Part shown: one piece after another, positions 33,738-42,932 of the stretch
Layout of the letters: every line of letters starts with the position of its first letter
Position numbering within the stretch: position 1 is the stretch's first letter
DNA from: Streptomyces sp. NBC_00448
Lineage (GTDB): Bacteria; Actinomycetota; Actinomycetes; Streptomycetales; Streptomycetaceae
DNA length: 64,000 nt
Reading direction: 5' to 3'
NCBI RefSeq assembly: GCF_036014115.1
Contig: NZ_CP107913.1
Location: 1,860,001-1,924,000 of the forward strand
Program-made: the position numbers and the translations under genes
The notes under the pieces: generated by a model
Databases searched by the model: none
What the model was told of the DNA's origin: nothing
What the model saw: only the letters and a program-made list of their open reading frames with translations

Positions 33738-35840
33738 ATGTGGGACGACGCGTTCCCGAGCTTTCTGATCGGGCTGCGTGAGGGACTTGAGGCGGGCCTG
33801 ATCGTCTCGATCCTGATCGCCACCCTGGTGCGCGCCGACGCGAGAACGCGGCTGCCGCAGGTGTGGACGGGAGTGCTGGCCGCGGTCGCCCTGGCGATGA
33901 GTTTCGGCGCGGTCCTCACCTTCACCGCCGCCGGCCTGTCGGCCACCGCGCAGGAGGCGTTCGGCGGCACGCTGAGCGTCCTGGCCGTCGCGTTCGTCAC
34001 GGCGATGGTCTTCTGGATGCGCCGCTCCGCACGGCATCTGTCCGGGGAGATCAGGGAGAAGGTCACCGCCGCGCTCGCCATGGGCTCGGGCATGCTGGTG
34101 GTCACCTCCTTCCTCGCGGTGGGCCGGGAGGGCCTGGAGACCGCGCTCTTCCTGTGGACGACGGCACGCGCCGCGGGCGAGTCCACCGGGCCGATGCTGG
34201 GCGCCGGCATCGGCCTGGTCATCGCCGCCGGCCTGTGCTGGGGCCTGTACCGCCGGGTGCTGAAGATCAACCTCACCCGGTTCTTCACCGCGACCGGCGC
34301 CGTCCTGATCGTGATCGCCGCCGGGGTGCTGGGCTACGGCCTCCGCGACCTCCAGGAGGGCCGGGTCCTGCCGGGCCGCACCGCGTACGCCGTCGACCTG
34401 AGCGGCCACGTCGACGCCGGTTCCTGGTACGCCACCCTCGTCCAGGGCGTGCTGAATCTGACCCCCACCATGACGTGGCTCCAAGTCGCCGCCTACGTCG
34501 TGTACTTGGCGGTGGTGATGACGCTCTTCGTCCGGGGTGTCAGGGCGCCCCGCGCACCGGTCGAACGGCCACCCGCCGCCGGGCCCGCTCCCGCACCAGC
34601 GGCCGGCCCCTCCCCCGCCGCCACGGGCCGAACACGGCGGCGCCCCGCCTGGGCCGTTCCCGTCACGGTGATCGCCGTGCCCGCGCTGGTCGCCGGCCTG
34701 GTCGTCGCCCTCAGCGACGGCAAGCCCGCCGGCGCGCAGACCGTCGCCGTCTCCGAGTCGGACTGCGGCAAGGGCTTCACCGCGCCCGGGACCGGCCGCC
34801 GGACGTTCCAGATGCACAACACCGGCGGCAGGACGTCCGAGGTCTACCTCGTCGACCCGGCCACCAACGCGGTCTACGGCGAGATCGAGGGGCTGGCCCC
34901 CGGCACCACCCGGGACCTGGTCGCCACCGTCGGCGCCGGCACCTACGCCTGGCGCTGCGTGCCGACCGGCGGCAAGGCCGTCACCTCGGCCTCGGTACGG
35001 GTCGGCGGCAGCGGTACCGCCCGGGCCGTGCTCCCGCTCGCCGAGTCCGACCTGCGACCGCCCCTCGCGGCCTACAAGGCGTACGTGGCCGCCGGTCTCA
35101 CCACCCTCGTCCGCCAGACGGACACGCTCACGGCCGACGTCCGGGGCGGTCGGCTCGCCGCGGCACGCGCGGACTGGCTCACCGCCCACCGCACCTACGC
35201 GTCCCTCGGCGCCGCGTACGGCACGTTCGCCGACTTCGACGGGAAGATCGACGGCCGTCCCGACGGGCTGTCGGGCGGGATCGGGGACCCGCGCTTCACC
35301 GGTTTCCACCGGATCGAGTACGGCCTGTGGCACGGCGAGTCGGCGGCCGGCCTGATGCCGTACGTGCAACGGCTCGGCAGCGACGTCCGCGGGCTGCGCA
35401 CGGCCTTCCCCGGACAGGACTTCGACCCGTCGGACCTGCCGCTGCGCTGCCACGAGATCCTGGAGAACACCCTCCAGTTCGAGCTGACCGGTGACACGGA
35501 CCAGGGCAGCGGGACCAACCTGGCCACCGCGGACGCCGACCTCGCGGGCACGAAGGAGTTGCTGCGCGTGCTGCGGCCGCTGGTCTCCGCGCGCGATCCG
35601 CAGCTGCCGGCGACCGTGGACGCCGATGTCGCGCGCCTGCAGGCACTGCTGGACGCGGCCCACCAGGGCGCCTCGGGCAAGGGCGCCTCGGGCAAGGGCG
35701 GTTCCGGAAACAGCGGCGGATGGACTCCGGTGGAGTCGCTCGACCCGACCGCCCGGGCGAGGATCAACGGAGCCACCGGACAGCTCCTGGAGGACCTCGC
35801 CCCGATCCCCGATCTGCTCGAAGTCCGCAAGTCCGGCTGA
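33738..35840 (+). CDS. efeUO: EfeU-EfeO fusion: FTR1-type iron permease joined to cupredoxin/M75 imelysin domain
   Basis: 700 residues in one uninterrupted frame. Residues 1-285 are an FTR1/EfeU permease with about seven membrane segments and two REGLE iron motifs (residues 14-18 and 130-134). A Pro/Ala linker and one more membrane helix (about 315-335) lead to an extracellular cupredoxin-like domain (FTAPGTGRRTFQMHNTGG, about 350-440) and an M75 peptidase/imelysin domain with GFHRIEYGLW (H524-x-x-E527), as in EfeO. In the usual EfeUOB system these are separate proteins. The fusion tethers the iron-binding subunit to the channel. ATG at 33738 with AGGAG 8 nt upstream. EfeB follows 171 nt downstream. 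Confidence 0.88.
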   Translation: MWDDAFPSFLIGLREGLEAGLIVSILIATLVRADARTRLPQVWTGVLAAVALAMSFGAVLTFTAAGLSATAQEAFGGTLSVLAVAFVTAMVFWMRRSARHLSGEIREKVTAALAMGSGMLVVTSFLAVGREGLETALFLWTTARAAGESTGPMLGAGIGLVIAAGLCWGLYRRVLKINLTRFFTATGAVLIVIAAGVLGYGLRDLQEGRVLPGRTAYAVDLSGHVDAGSWYATLVQGVLNLTPTMTWLQVAAYVVYLAVVMTLFVRGVRAPRAPVERPPAAGPAPAPAAGPSPAATGRTRRRPAWAVPVTVIAVPALVAGLVVALSDGKPAGAQTVAVSESDCGKGFTAPGTGRRTFQMHNTGGRTSEVYLVDPATNAVYGEIEGLAPGTTRDLVATVGAGTYAWRCVPTGGKAVTSASVRVGGSGTARAVLPLAESDLRPPLAAYKAYVAAGLTTLVRQTDTLTADVRGGRLAAARADWLTAHRTYASLGAAYGTFADFDGKIDGRPDGLSGGIGDPRFTGFHRIEYGLWHGESAAGLMPYVQRLGSDVRGLRTAFPGQDFDPSDLPLRCHEILENTLQFELTGDTDQGSGTNLATADADLAGTKELLRVLRPLVSARDPQLPATVDADVARLQALLDAAHQGASGKGASGKGGSGNSGGWTPVESLDPTARARINGATGQLLEDLAPIPDLLEVRKSG

Positions 35841-36011
35841 TCCGCGGCCACTTCGGCGTCCCGCCGACCCGCGCACCGCCGTCGGCACGACCGTGTCCGT
35901 ACCTCCGCGTCCGCACGACCGCATCCGTAGGACCGACCACCCCCGTATGACCACATCCGTGGACCGCTCGACCGGCAGCGCCGCTCGGGAGGTCCGGAAG
36001 GGACGCCGTCC

Positions 36012-37298
36012 ATGCCCGACTCCGCTCACCCCGAACCCTCCCAGGGGGTCTGCCCGAGGGACGCCGGCCGCCGGTCGTTCGTGAGGACGGCGCTCGGTGT
36101 CGGGGCCGGGGCCACCGCCCTGGCCGGCGGCGGCGCCGCCGTCACCACGGCGCTCGGTGGCGACAGCGCGCACGCGGCCGAGCCCGGCCGGGCGGCACCG
36201 GTCGCCTTCCACGGTGCCCACCAGGCCGGCATCACCACGCCGACGCCGGCCGCCGCGGCCTTCGTGTCGTTCGACGTCATCGCCGACACCAGGGCCGAAC
36301 TCGCCGGCCTGTTCCGCACGATCACCGACCGCGCGCGTTTCCTGACCGCCGGCGGCGCCCCGGCCGACCTCGGCGTCGGCGCCCCGCCCTCCGACAACGG
36401 CATCCTCGGCCCCACGGTCCCCGCGGACGCGCTGACGGTGACCGTGGGCGTCGGCTCGTCCCTGTTCGACGACCGCTACGGCCTGTCCGCCGCGAAGCCG
36501 GGCCGGCTCGCGCCCATGCGCACCTTCCCCAACGACAACCTCCAAGCGGCGGAGAGCCACGGCGACCTGAGCCTGCAGATCTGCGCCGGCAGCACCGACA
36601 CCGTGCTGCACGCCCTGCGTGACATCGCCCGGCACACGCGGGGCGCCATGCAGGTCAAGTGGCGCGTCGACGGCTTCCACAGCGCGCCCCGGCCGACCGG
36701 GACCCCGCGCAACCTGCTCGGCTTCAAGGACGGCATCGCCAATCCCGACGTGGCGTCCGGGCGCGAGATGGACCGGCTCGTCTGGGTCACCGACGCGCTC
36801 GGCGAACCCGCCTGGGCCCGCGGCGGCAGCTACCAGGTGATCCGGATCATCCGGATGCTGGTCGAGTTCTGGGACCGGGTCTCCCTCACCGAGCAGGAGA
36901 AGATGTTCGGCCGCCGCAAGGACACCGGCGCCCCGCTCGACGGCGCCCAGGAAGGCGACACGCCGCAGTACGCCAAGGACCCGCACGGCAACGCGATCCC
37001 GCTCGACGCGCACATCCGGCTGGCCAACCCGCGCACCGCGCGGAGCGACGACTCCCGCATCCTGCGCCGCGGCTTCAACTACGACCGCGGCATCGACGCG
37101 GTGGGCGATCTCGACATGGGCCTGGTCTTCTGCTGCTACCAGCAGGACGTGGTCCGGCAGTTCGAGGCCACCCAGACCAGGCTCGTCGACGAGCCGCTGG
37201 TCGACTACATCTCCCCGGTCGGCGGCGGGTACTTCTTCGCACTGCCGGGTGTACGCGACGCGAAGGACTGGCTCGGACGCGGACTTCTCGGCGCCTGA
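36012..37298 (+). CDS. efeB: Deferrochelatase/peroxidase EfeB (DyP-type, Tat-exported)
   Basis: 428 residues. A twin-arginine signal peptide ([20 protein letters not shown], cleaved after AHA near residue 55) directs the folded haem protein outside. The DyP core shows the hallmark [10 protein letters not shown] with its catalytic aspartate, the distal-side arginine in [13 protein letters not shown] and the proximal haem histidine in [12 protein letters not shown]. EfeB releases or oxidises iron for the EfeUO partners. It lies downstream of the fused efeUO gene, so all three activities of the system are present. ATG at 36012. Confidence 0.9.
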   Translation: MPDSAHPEPSQGVCPRDAGRRSFVRTALGVGAGATALAGGGAAVTTALGGDSAHAAEPGRAAPVAFHGAHQAGITTPTPAAAAFVSFDVIADTRAELAGLFRTITDRARFLTAGGAPADLGVGAPPSDNGILGPTVPADALTVTVGVGSSLFDDRYGLSAAKPGRLAPMRTFPNDNLQAAESHGDLSLQICAGSTDTVLHALRDIARHTRGAMQVKWRVDGFHSAPRPTGTPRNLLGFKDGIANPDVASGREMDRLVWVTDALGEPAWARGGSYQVIRIIRMLVEFWDRVSLTEQEKMFGRRKDTGAPLDGAQEGDTPQYAKDPHGNAIPLDAHIRLANPRTARSDDSRILRRGFNYDRGIDAVGDLDMGLVFCCYQQDVVRQFEATQTRLVDEPLVDYISPVGGGYFFALPGVRDAKDWLGRGLLGA

Positions 37299-37331
37299 CG
37301 CGCGCCCCTCGCTGTCCACCGCCGCGCCGAA

Positions 37332-37349
37332 CGTCTACAGTGCTGTAGA
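37332..37349. promoter_or_regulatory. Operator copy 2: GTCTACAGTGCTGTAGAC
   Basis: Perfect 8-bp arms (GTCTACAG/CTGTAGAC) around a TG centre. It lies 34 nt after efeB and 56 nt before the PAP2-like gene. It is closely related to the site at 33641, so the two transcription units probably answer to the same repressor. Confidence 0.6.
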
Positions 37350-37404
37350 CATTCGGGTCCGCCGAAGCGGCCCGACCCGGCAACGGATGCGGAGCGGCAG
37401 CACG

Positions 37405-38220
37405 ATGATCCCAGCGTCCACCGTCAGCGGGGCCTCGCCCCGGCACCGGCGCGGCCTGTGGCCACGCCGTACGCGGGTCGCGGTCGCCCTGTGCGGATGC
37501 GCCCCGCACCGCGGCGGCTCGCCGTGCGGTCGGACCGGTTCCGGGCCGCGGCCCGGTCGGGTCCGCCGGGTCGGTCCGGCGCTCGCCCTGTTCGCGCTGT
37601 TCGCGGCCCTGTTCGGGCTGCTGCTGTGGGCGCTGAGCGCGCGCGACGGCGCACCGATCGGACCCGACCGGGTCCTGCACCACTGGGCGGTGGCCCATCG
37701 GTCGGCCGATCTCACCGCGGTCGCCCACCTGCTGGACTCGACCGGGGCCGGCCCGCTGCCGTACATCGCGGTGATGCTGGCCGGTTGGACCGGGTGCGCG
37801 CACCGGACGGCTTCGCGGCGGGAGGTGTCGGCGGCCCTCGGCGCGGTCGTCATCCTGCTGACCGGGCAGGCGGTCCGCCTCGCGGTCGTGTTCGCGCTGG
37901 CCCGGCCCCGACCGCCGGTGACCGACTGGGCGGTGCTCAGCACCGACTGGGCGTTCCCCTCCGGATACGCCACGACGTCCGTGCTCACCGCGGGACTTCT
38001 CGCCTGGGCGGTCCTGCGCAGCGACGCGCCCCGCGGGGCGGTCCGGTTCGACGTGCTGGCCTGCCTGCTGTGGGCGGCCGCCATCAGCGCCACCCGGATC
38101 TACCTCGGCGTGCAGTGGCCCACCGACGAGCTGGGCGGCTGGCTGCTGGGCACGGCGTGGCTCGCGCTGACGCTGCCGATCCTGTCCGGACTCGCCGGAC
38201 CCGCCGGCCGGACGCTCTGA
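37405..38220 (+). CDS. PAP2-like membrane protein lacking the catalytic histidines
   Basis: 271 residues with an arginine-rich N-terminus and five or six membrane helices. The PAP2 landmarks are recognisable but changed. ALARPRPP keeps the RP of motif C1 without the lysine. WAFPSGYATTS is motif C2 with Tyr instead of His. SATRIYLGVQWPTDELGG is motif C3 with Gln instead of the nucleophilic His. Phosphatase activity is therefore unlikely, and a structural or lipid-binding role is possible. The ATG at 37405 follows GGAG by 10 nt; an ATG at 37387 is an alternative. It sits behind the operator shared with the iron genes. Confidence 0.75.
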   Translation: MIPASTVSGASPRHRRGLWPRRTRVAVALCGCAPHRGGSPCGRTGSGPRPGRVRRVGPALALFALFAALFGLLLWALSARDGAPIGPDRVLHHWAVAHRSADLTAVAHLLDSTGAGPLPYIAVMLAGWTGCAHRTASRREVSAALGAVVILLTGQAVRLAVVFALARPRPPVTDWAVLSTDWAFPSGYATTSVLTAGLLAWAVLRSDAPRGAVRFDVLACLLWAAAISATRIYLGVQWPTDELGGWLLGTAWLALTLPILSGLAGPAGRTL

Positions 38221-38303
38221 CGTACGTCGCCCGGCGGCCGTGCCGACTCGCCTCGCGGGAAACGCCGTTGAGCGCGCGGGCGCCGGCCCGGGAGACTGCC
38301 GTC

Positions 38304-38729
38304 ATGGGCCCCCGGCGCTTCGTCTTCCTCGACCCCGACGGCAGCGCCGGCGGGTGGCTGTACGCGGTCGTCGAGGCGGCGACCGGAGTGGTCTACCAGC
38401 AGCAGTACGGCGGGACCGCCTGCCGGCAGGGGCAGGTCGAGGGTTTCCTGGTGCCGCTCTTCGAGCCGGACGGGCTGGACGCGCTGCGCGAGCTGTTCGA
38501 GCGGGACTTCCGCGGTGCGGGCACCCGGCACATCACCTGGCCGGAGGCCCAACGGGAGCGGCTTCGCGGCATCATCGGGGCCCTCCGCTACTGGGTGTCC
38601 GACGGGATCAGCGAGGAGCCGCACCCCCTGCGGCTGGACGACAGCCGGTTCGGTGCGGCCGACGAGGCATGGGTACCGGTGATCACACCGGACGGCCCCG
38701 CGACGCTGGTGTGGCTGAACTCCGACTGA
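38304..38729 (+). CDS. DUF6210 family protein
   Basis: 141 residues: RRFVFLDPDGSAGGWLYAVV, GVVYQQQYGGTACRQGQVEG and a short C-terminal half with ALRYWVSDGISEEPH. It is soluble, acidic and without signal peptide. I recognise the DUF6210 family of Streptomyces; its function is unknown. ATG at 38304 with GGGAG 9 nt upstream. The frame is open far upstream, but only as the shadow of the PAP2 gene. Confidence 0.75.
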   Translation: MGPRRFVFLDPDGSAGGWLYAVVEAATGVVYQQQYGGTACRQGQVEGFLVPLFEPDGLDALRELFERDFRGAGTRHITWPEAQRERLRGIIGALRYWVSDGISEEPHPLRLDDSRFGAADEAWVPVITPDGPATLVWLNSD

Positions 38730-38780
38730 CCGGCCGCCGCCAGGGCTCCCGACAGCGGGCTCGGGTACGCCGGTCGCGCG

Positions 38781-38845
38781 CCGAACGCGGGGAACGGGGG
38801 AACTCGGCGAACGCGCGGAACCCGGCGAACGCGGGGAACCCGACG
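38781..38845. repeat. Degenerate GGAACCCGGCGAACGCG repeat
   Basis: About four imperfect 16-17-bp units (CGAACGCGGGGAAC, CGAACGCGCGGAACCCGG, CGAACGCGGGGAACCCG) lie between the DUF6210 gene and a convergent small secreted-protein gene. There is no coding potential. Confidence 0.5.
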
Positions 38846-38909
38846 TGGCGGCCCGGAGCCGCGCGCGGGACCTGCCGCGGCTCCGGGATGCCCGTACACC
38901 GTAGGACGG

Positions 38910-39326
38910 TCAGCCCTTGGCGCCCTTCGGCACCGCGTTCATCACGGCGGTGCTGCTGCGCAGGACGTCCTTGCACAGGTCCACGGTGCCGGTGTTGTCC
39001 ACGTACTTCGCCGAGACCCAGTTGGAGTTGTCGCGCAGCAGGTACCAGATGTCGTTGCCCTCGATGTTCTGGGCGTGGACCTTGCAGCGCAGGCCGACCT
39101 GCTGGTGGTAGGCGAGCGAGCCCTTCACGGACGAGTCCGTGCTGGGGAACTGGCGCTGGACGACGCCGGCACCGGCGACGACGGTGCCGTACGGGCGGGC
39201 CGGGGTGGCGGCCTGGGCGGCCGTCGCGCCGAGCAGCGTGGTGCCGAGCGCCACAGCGGTGGTCAGCGCGCTCGCGCCGACGATGATGCGGCTGCGGAGG
39301 GTGGGAAGAGCAGCGGATGTCGCCAA
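38910..39326 (-). CDS. Small secreted SH3-like protein
   Basis: 138 residues. A signal peptide (RSRIIVGASALTTAVALGTT through AQA, about residues 10-35) is followed by a single small domain with two cysteines (GLRCKVHAQN and VDLCKDVL) and GNDIWYLLRDNSNWVSAKYV, the pattern of bacterial SH3 type 3 domains. It probably binds cell wall or is simply secreted. I start at the TTG at 39326 because AGGAG is 7 nt upstream; no ATG or GTG is suitably placed. It is convergent with the DUF6210 gene. Confidence 0.65.
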   Translation of the reverse strand: MATSAALPTLRSRIIVGASALTTAVALGTTLLGATAAQAATPARPYGTVVAGAGVVQRQFPSTDSSVKGSLAYHQQVGLRCKVHAQNIEGNDIWYLLRDNSNWVSAKYVDNTGTVDLCKDVLRSSTAVMNAVPKGAKG

Positions 39327-39574
39327 AGGACTTCTCCTGTTCCAGATGTGCGGGGAGACGCATGGGCACCGCCGAACGTACGCCGCACAATATCCAACAA
39401 CTAGGATAAATCGCCGTGTTGACCCGAACGTGCGAGGCACTCACCCGTCTGCGGGTACCGGCGCCGCCCGGAAGGGGGCGGCGGCACCGCACTGGGGGCC
39501 GCAGCGAGAACCGGGGCGTATGAAGCAGGAGAACGGCACGCCGGGCCCGCCGGTGCGCGAGGGACAGGACCCCG

Positions 39575-39862
39575 GTGATCGTGGTGGCCGCGACAGCGCT
39601 TCGGGAGGGGCGCCTTCTGCTGGTGAGCAAGCGCGCGGCCCCCGACGTCTTCCATCTGCCCGGGGGAAAGCCCGACCCCGGCGAGGAGCCGAGGGAGACG
39701 TTGCGCCGGGAACTGGCCGAGGAGTTGGGGGTGCGGCCGTCCGATCCACGGCCGCTCACCGAGTCCGCCGGCCCGGCGGCGCTGGAGGGCGCGCCGATGC
39801 CGCTGACGGTCTACGAAGCCGGCATCGACGGCCCGCCGCGGCCGGGCGGACACGGTCGGTGA
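39575..39862 (+). CDS. Short NUDIX hydrolase, probably truncated
   Basis: 95 residues with a complete Nudix box: GGKPDPGEEPRETLRRELAE followed by ELGV. The N-terminal strand IVVAATALREGRLLLVSKR is normal. The usual C-terminal third, after YEAGIDG, is missing: the frame stops at GGHGR. Typical family members are about 130 residues, so this is either a decayed gene or a minimal form. GTG start at 39575. There is no partner gene; metE with its riboswitch follows. Confidence 0.55.
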   Translation: MIVVAATALREGRLLLVSKRAAPDVFHLPGGKPDPGEEPRETLRRELAEELGVRPSDPRPLTESAGPAALEGAPMPLTVYEAGIDGPPRPGGHGR

Positions 39863-40081
39863 CGCGTCGGTCACGTATCGGTCGTGTATGGGCTCCCTTG
39901 CGTAGCTGACCCCTTGTGCGCGGATCGCCCGCGTACGGTCGGGGGTGCGACGGGATCGGCAAAGTCCGACATTCGGCCGGGGCGGCCCGTGCCTGCTGCC
40001 CAGCGGGCCGGATCACCCCTGGCACGTTCCGGGATGTGAGCAGTGCCGAGCCAAAGGCACGCGGGCGATCTAGGCTGGCGG

Positions 40082-40278
40082 GTGCAGCTGGTTCGCCCTG
40101 CCCGCCAGGTAGGCGCGTCGTAAGAGGGAACCCGGTGGGAATCCGGGACTGCCCCGCAGCGGTAAGTGGGAACGATCGCCGTCATCAGCACTGGGTCCGC
40201 GGCGCGGACCTGGGAAGCGACGGCCAGTAGGTGCCTGCCCCGGCAGGCGTGCCCACGAGTCCGAAGACCTGCCCGTTG
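40082..40278 (+). ncRNA. Cobalamin (AdoCbl) riboswitch
   Basis: The classic order is present: AAGAGGGAACCCGGTG, GGAATCCGGGACTGCCCCGC, AGCGGTAAGTGGGAACGA, CACTGGG, TGGGAAGCGACGGCCAGTAG (B12 box region), TGCCCACGAGTCCGAAGACC. A TAGGCT -10 box lies at 40071-40076, so the aptamer begins close to the transcription start. It controls metE, the cobalamin-independent methionine synthase, shutting it down when B12 is plentiful. Confidence 0.95.
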
Positions 40279-40453
40279 CCCGTACGCGACCGATCGCGTG
40301 CGGATGTCCCGGTGACCTCGTGGGCGGGTCGGCGCACATATCAGGCGGTGGAGCGTCCTCGAATCGGGCGTGTTCGGTCCGTCCTGTTCGCCGCCTTCGC
40401 GTCCGCGTCCCGTCTCCGGGATGCCAGGGAGACATCTCGCGAAGGAGATTTCC

Positions 40454-42772
40454 GTGTCAGCAAAGCCCGCAGCCGCGGCAGCACGGGCCACCGTGTACGG
40501 CTACCCCCGCCAGGGACAGCACCGGGAACTGAAGAAGGCCGTCGAGGGCTACTGGAAGGGCCGTGTCACCGCGGACGCCCTCCGGGAGACCGCGGCCGGA
40601 CTGCGCCGCGCCAACTGGCGGCAGCTCGCCGACGCCGGCGTCCGCGAGGTGCCCACCGGCGACTTCTCGTACTACGACCACGTCCTGGACACCAGCGTCA
40701 TGGTCGGCGCCGTCCCCGAGCGGCACCGTGCCGCCGTCGGTGCCGACCCGCTCAACAGCTACTTCGCGATGGCCCGCGGCACCCAGGACGTGGCGCCGCT
40801 GGAGATGACGAAGTGGTTCGACACCAACTACCACTACCTGGTGCCCGAGTTGGGCCCGAACACGGTCTTCGCCGCCGACTCCGCCAAGCAGGTCGGCGAG
40901 CTGCGGGAGGCCCTCGCGCTCGGGCACATCCCGCGGCCGGTGCTCGTCGGCCCCGTCACCTACCTGCTGCTCGCCAAGCCCGCCCCCGGGGTGCCGGCCG
41001 ACTTCGAACCGCTGACCCTGCTGGACCGGCTGCTGCCGGTGTACGCCGAGGTGCTCGCCGACCTGCGGGCCGCCGGCGCCCAGTGGGTGCAGCTCGACGA
41101 GCCCGCCCTGGTCCAGGACCGTACGCCCGCGGAGCTGGACGCCGCCGCCCGCGCCTACCGCGAGCTGGGCACCCTCACCGACCGGCCGAAGCTGCTCGTC
41201 GCCTCCTACTTCGACCGGCTCGGCGAGGCGCTGCCGATCCTGGTGAGGGCCCCGATCGACGGCCTGGCCGTCGACTTCACCGGCGCGGCCGCCGCCAACC
41301 TCGACGACCTCGCCGCCGTCGGCGGGCTGCCCGGCAAGCGGCTGGTGGCCGGCGTCGTCAACGGCCGCAACATCTGGATCAACGACTACGAGAAGTCGCT
41401 GTCCACCCTGGCCACCCTGCTCGGCCTCGCCGGCCAGGTCGACGTGGCCGCCTCCTGCTCCCTGCTGCACGTGCCGCTGGACACCGCGCCCGAACAGGAC
41501 ATCGACCCGCAGGTGCTGCGCTGGCTCGCCTTCGCCCGGCAGAAGACCGCCGAGATCGTCACGCTCGCCAAGGGCCTGGCGCAGGGCACCGACGCCATCG
41601 CCGCGCAGATCGCCGCCAACCGGGCCGACCTGGCCTCCCGCGCGGCCTCGCCGATCACCCGCGACCCGGCGGTACGCGCCAGGGTCGCGGCCGTCACCGA
41701 CGCCGACGGCCGCCGCGCCCAGGCGTACCCGCAGCGCGCCGCCGCCCAGCGCGCCCACCTCGGGCTGCCGCTGCTGCCGACGACCACCATCGGGTCGTTC
41801 CCGCAGACCGGCGAACTGCGCGCCGCCCGCGCCGACCTGCGGGCCGGCCGGATCGAACGGTCCGGCTACGAGGAGCGGATCAGGACCGAGATCGGCGAGG
41901 TGATCGCCTTCCAGGAGCAGACCGGCCTCGACGTCCTGGTGCACGGCGAGCCCGAACGCAACGACATGGTGCAGTACTTCGCCGAGCAGCTCACCGGCTA
42001 CCTCGCCACCCAGCACGGCTGGGTGCAGTCCTACGGCACCCGCTACGTCCGCCCGCCGATCCTGGCCGGCGACATCTCCCGGCCCGAGCCGATGACCGTG
42101 CGCTGGACGAGCTACGCCCAGTCGCTCACCTCGCGCCCGGTCAAGGGCATGCTCACCGGGCCGGTCACCATGCTCGCCTGGTCCTTCGTCCGCGACGACC
42201 AGCCGCTCGGCGACACCGGCCGCCAGGTCGCCCTCGCGCTGCGCGACGAGGTCACCGACCTGGAGGCGGCCGGCACTTCGGTGATCCAGGTCGACGAGCC
42301 CGCGCTGCGCGAGACCCTGCCGCTGCGGGCCGCCGACCGTCCCGCGTACCTGGCCTGGGCCACCGAGTCCTTCCGGCTGACCACCGGCGCGGTGGGCGCG
42401 GCCACCCAGATCCACACCCACATGTGCTACGCCGAGTTCGGCGACATCGTGCAGGCCATCGACGACCTCGACGCGGACGTGATCAGCCTGGAGGCCGCCC
42501 GCTCCCACATGCAGGTGGCCAACGAACTGGCCGGCCACGGCTACCCGCGGGAGGCCGGTCCCGGCGTCTACGACATCCACTCCCCCCGGGTGCCCGGCGC
42601 GGACGAGGCGGCCACGCTGCTGCGCAAGGGCCTGGAGGCGATCCCCGCGGAGCGCCTGTGGGTCAACCCGGACTGCGGGCTGAAGACCCGCGGCTGGCCC
42701 GAGACCAAGGCGTCGCTGGAGAACCTGGTCGCCGCCGCCCGCACGGTCCGCGCGGAACTGCCCACCGCCTGA
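40454..42772 (+). CDS. metE: Cobalamin-independent methionine synthase
   Basis: 772 residues. It transfers the methyl group of 5-methyltetrahydropteroyl-tri-glutamate to homocysteine with catalytic zinc. Two homologous barrels are present. The N-terminal half has [17 protein letters not shown]. The C-terminal half starts [12 protein letters not shown] and carries zinc ligands His656 and Cys658 (HTHMCYAEF) and Cys741 (NPDCGLKTR), with [11 protein letters not shown] and [11 protein letters not shown] for substrate. GTG at 40454 has AAGGAG 6 nt upstream. It is regulated by the B12 riboswitch just upstream, which implies a MetH elsewhere. Confidence 0.95.
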   Translation: MSAKPAAAAARATVYGYPRQGQHRELKKAVEGYWKGRVTADALRETAAGLRRANWRQLADAGVREVPTGDFSYYDHVLDTSVMVGAVPERHRAAVGADPLNSYFAMARGTQDVAPLEMTKWFDTNYHYLVPELGPNTVFAADSAKQVGELREALALGHIPRPVLVGPVTYLLLAKPAPGVPADFEPLTLLDRLLPVYAEVLADLRAAGAQWVQLDEPALVQDRTPAELDAAARAYRELGTLTDRPKLLVASYFDRLGEALPILVRAPIDGLAVDFTGAAAANLDDLAAVGGLPGKRLVAGVVNGRNIWINDYEKSLSTLATLLGLAGQVDVAASCSLLHVPLDTAPEQDIDPQVLRWLAFARQKTAEIVTLAKGLAQGTDAIAAQIAANRADLASRAASPITRDPAVRARVAAVTDADGRRAQAYPQRAAAQRAHLGLPLLPTTTIGSFPQTGELRAARADLRAGRIERSGYEERIRTEIGEVIAFQEQTGLDVLVHGEPERNDMVQYFAEQLTGYLATQHGWVQSYGTRYVRPPILAGDISRPEPMTVRWTSYAQSLTSRPVKGMLTGPVTMLAWSFVRDDQPLGDTGRQVALALRDEVTDLEAAGTSVIQVDEPALRETLPLRAADRPAYLAWATESFRLTTGAVGAATQIHTHMCYAEFGDIVQAIDDLDADVISLEAARSHMQVANELAGHGYPREAGPGVYDIHSPRVPGADEAATLLRKGLEAIPAERLWVNPDCGLKTRGWPETKASLENLVAAARTVRAELPTA

Positions 42773-42780
42773 GCCCCGGT

Positions 42781-42816
42781 GGGCCGGGAGGGAGCCGCGC
42801 GGTTCCCTCCCGGCCC
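42781..42816. terminator. Bidirectional terminator between metE and metF
   Basis: GGGCCGGGAGGGAGCC (42781-42796) pairs with GGTTCCCTCCCGGCCC (42801-42816) over 16 bp with one G-U and a GCGC loop, eight bases after metE stops. Confidence 0.85.
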
Positions 42817-42862
42817 GCCCGGCGCGGGGGTTGCCGCCGCGGCCACCGGAAGGGCGCGGGCT

Positions 42863-42932
42863 ACGGGTGCCGGCCTTACAGGTGCCGGCCTGACGGGCTC
42901 CGGCCTTACGGGCGCCGGCCCTACGGGCGCAG
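42863..42932. repeat. 15-bp tandem repeat overlapping the end of metF
   Basis: Units of ACGGGTGCCGGCCTT type begin at 42863, 42878, 42893, 42908 and 42923 (the last is partial and runs into metF coding sequence). It appears that the last bases of metF, including the stop region, were the seed of the array. Confidence 0.7.

Noticed and set aside
33720..37319. 1199-codon minus-strand open frame
   Set aside because: It lies antisense to the efeUO and efeB genes, which have clear motifs, signals and starts. Long antisense frames are expected at this GC content.
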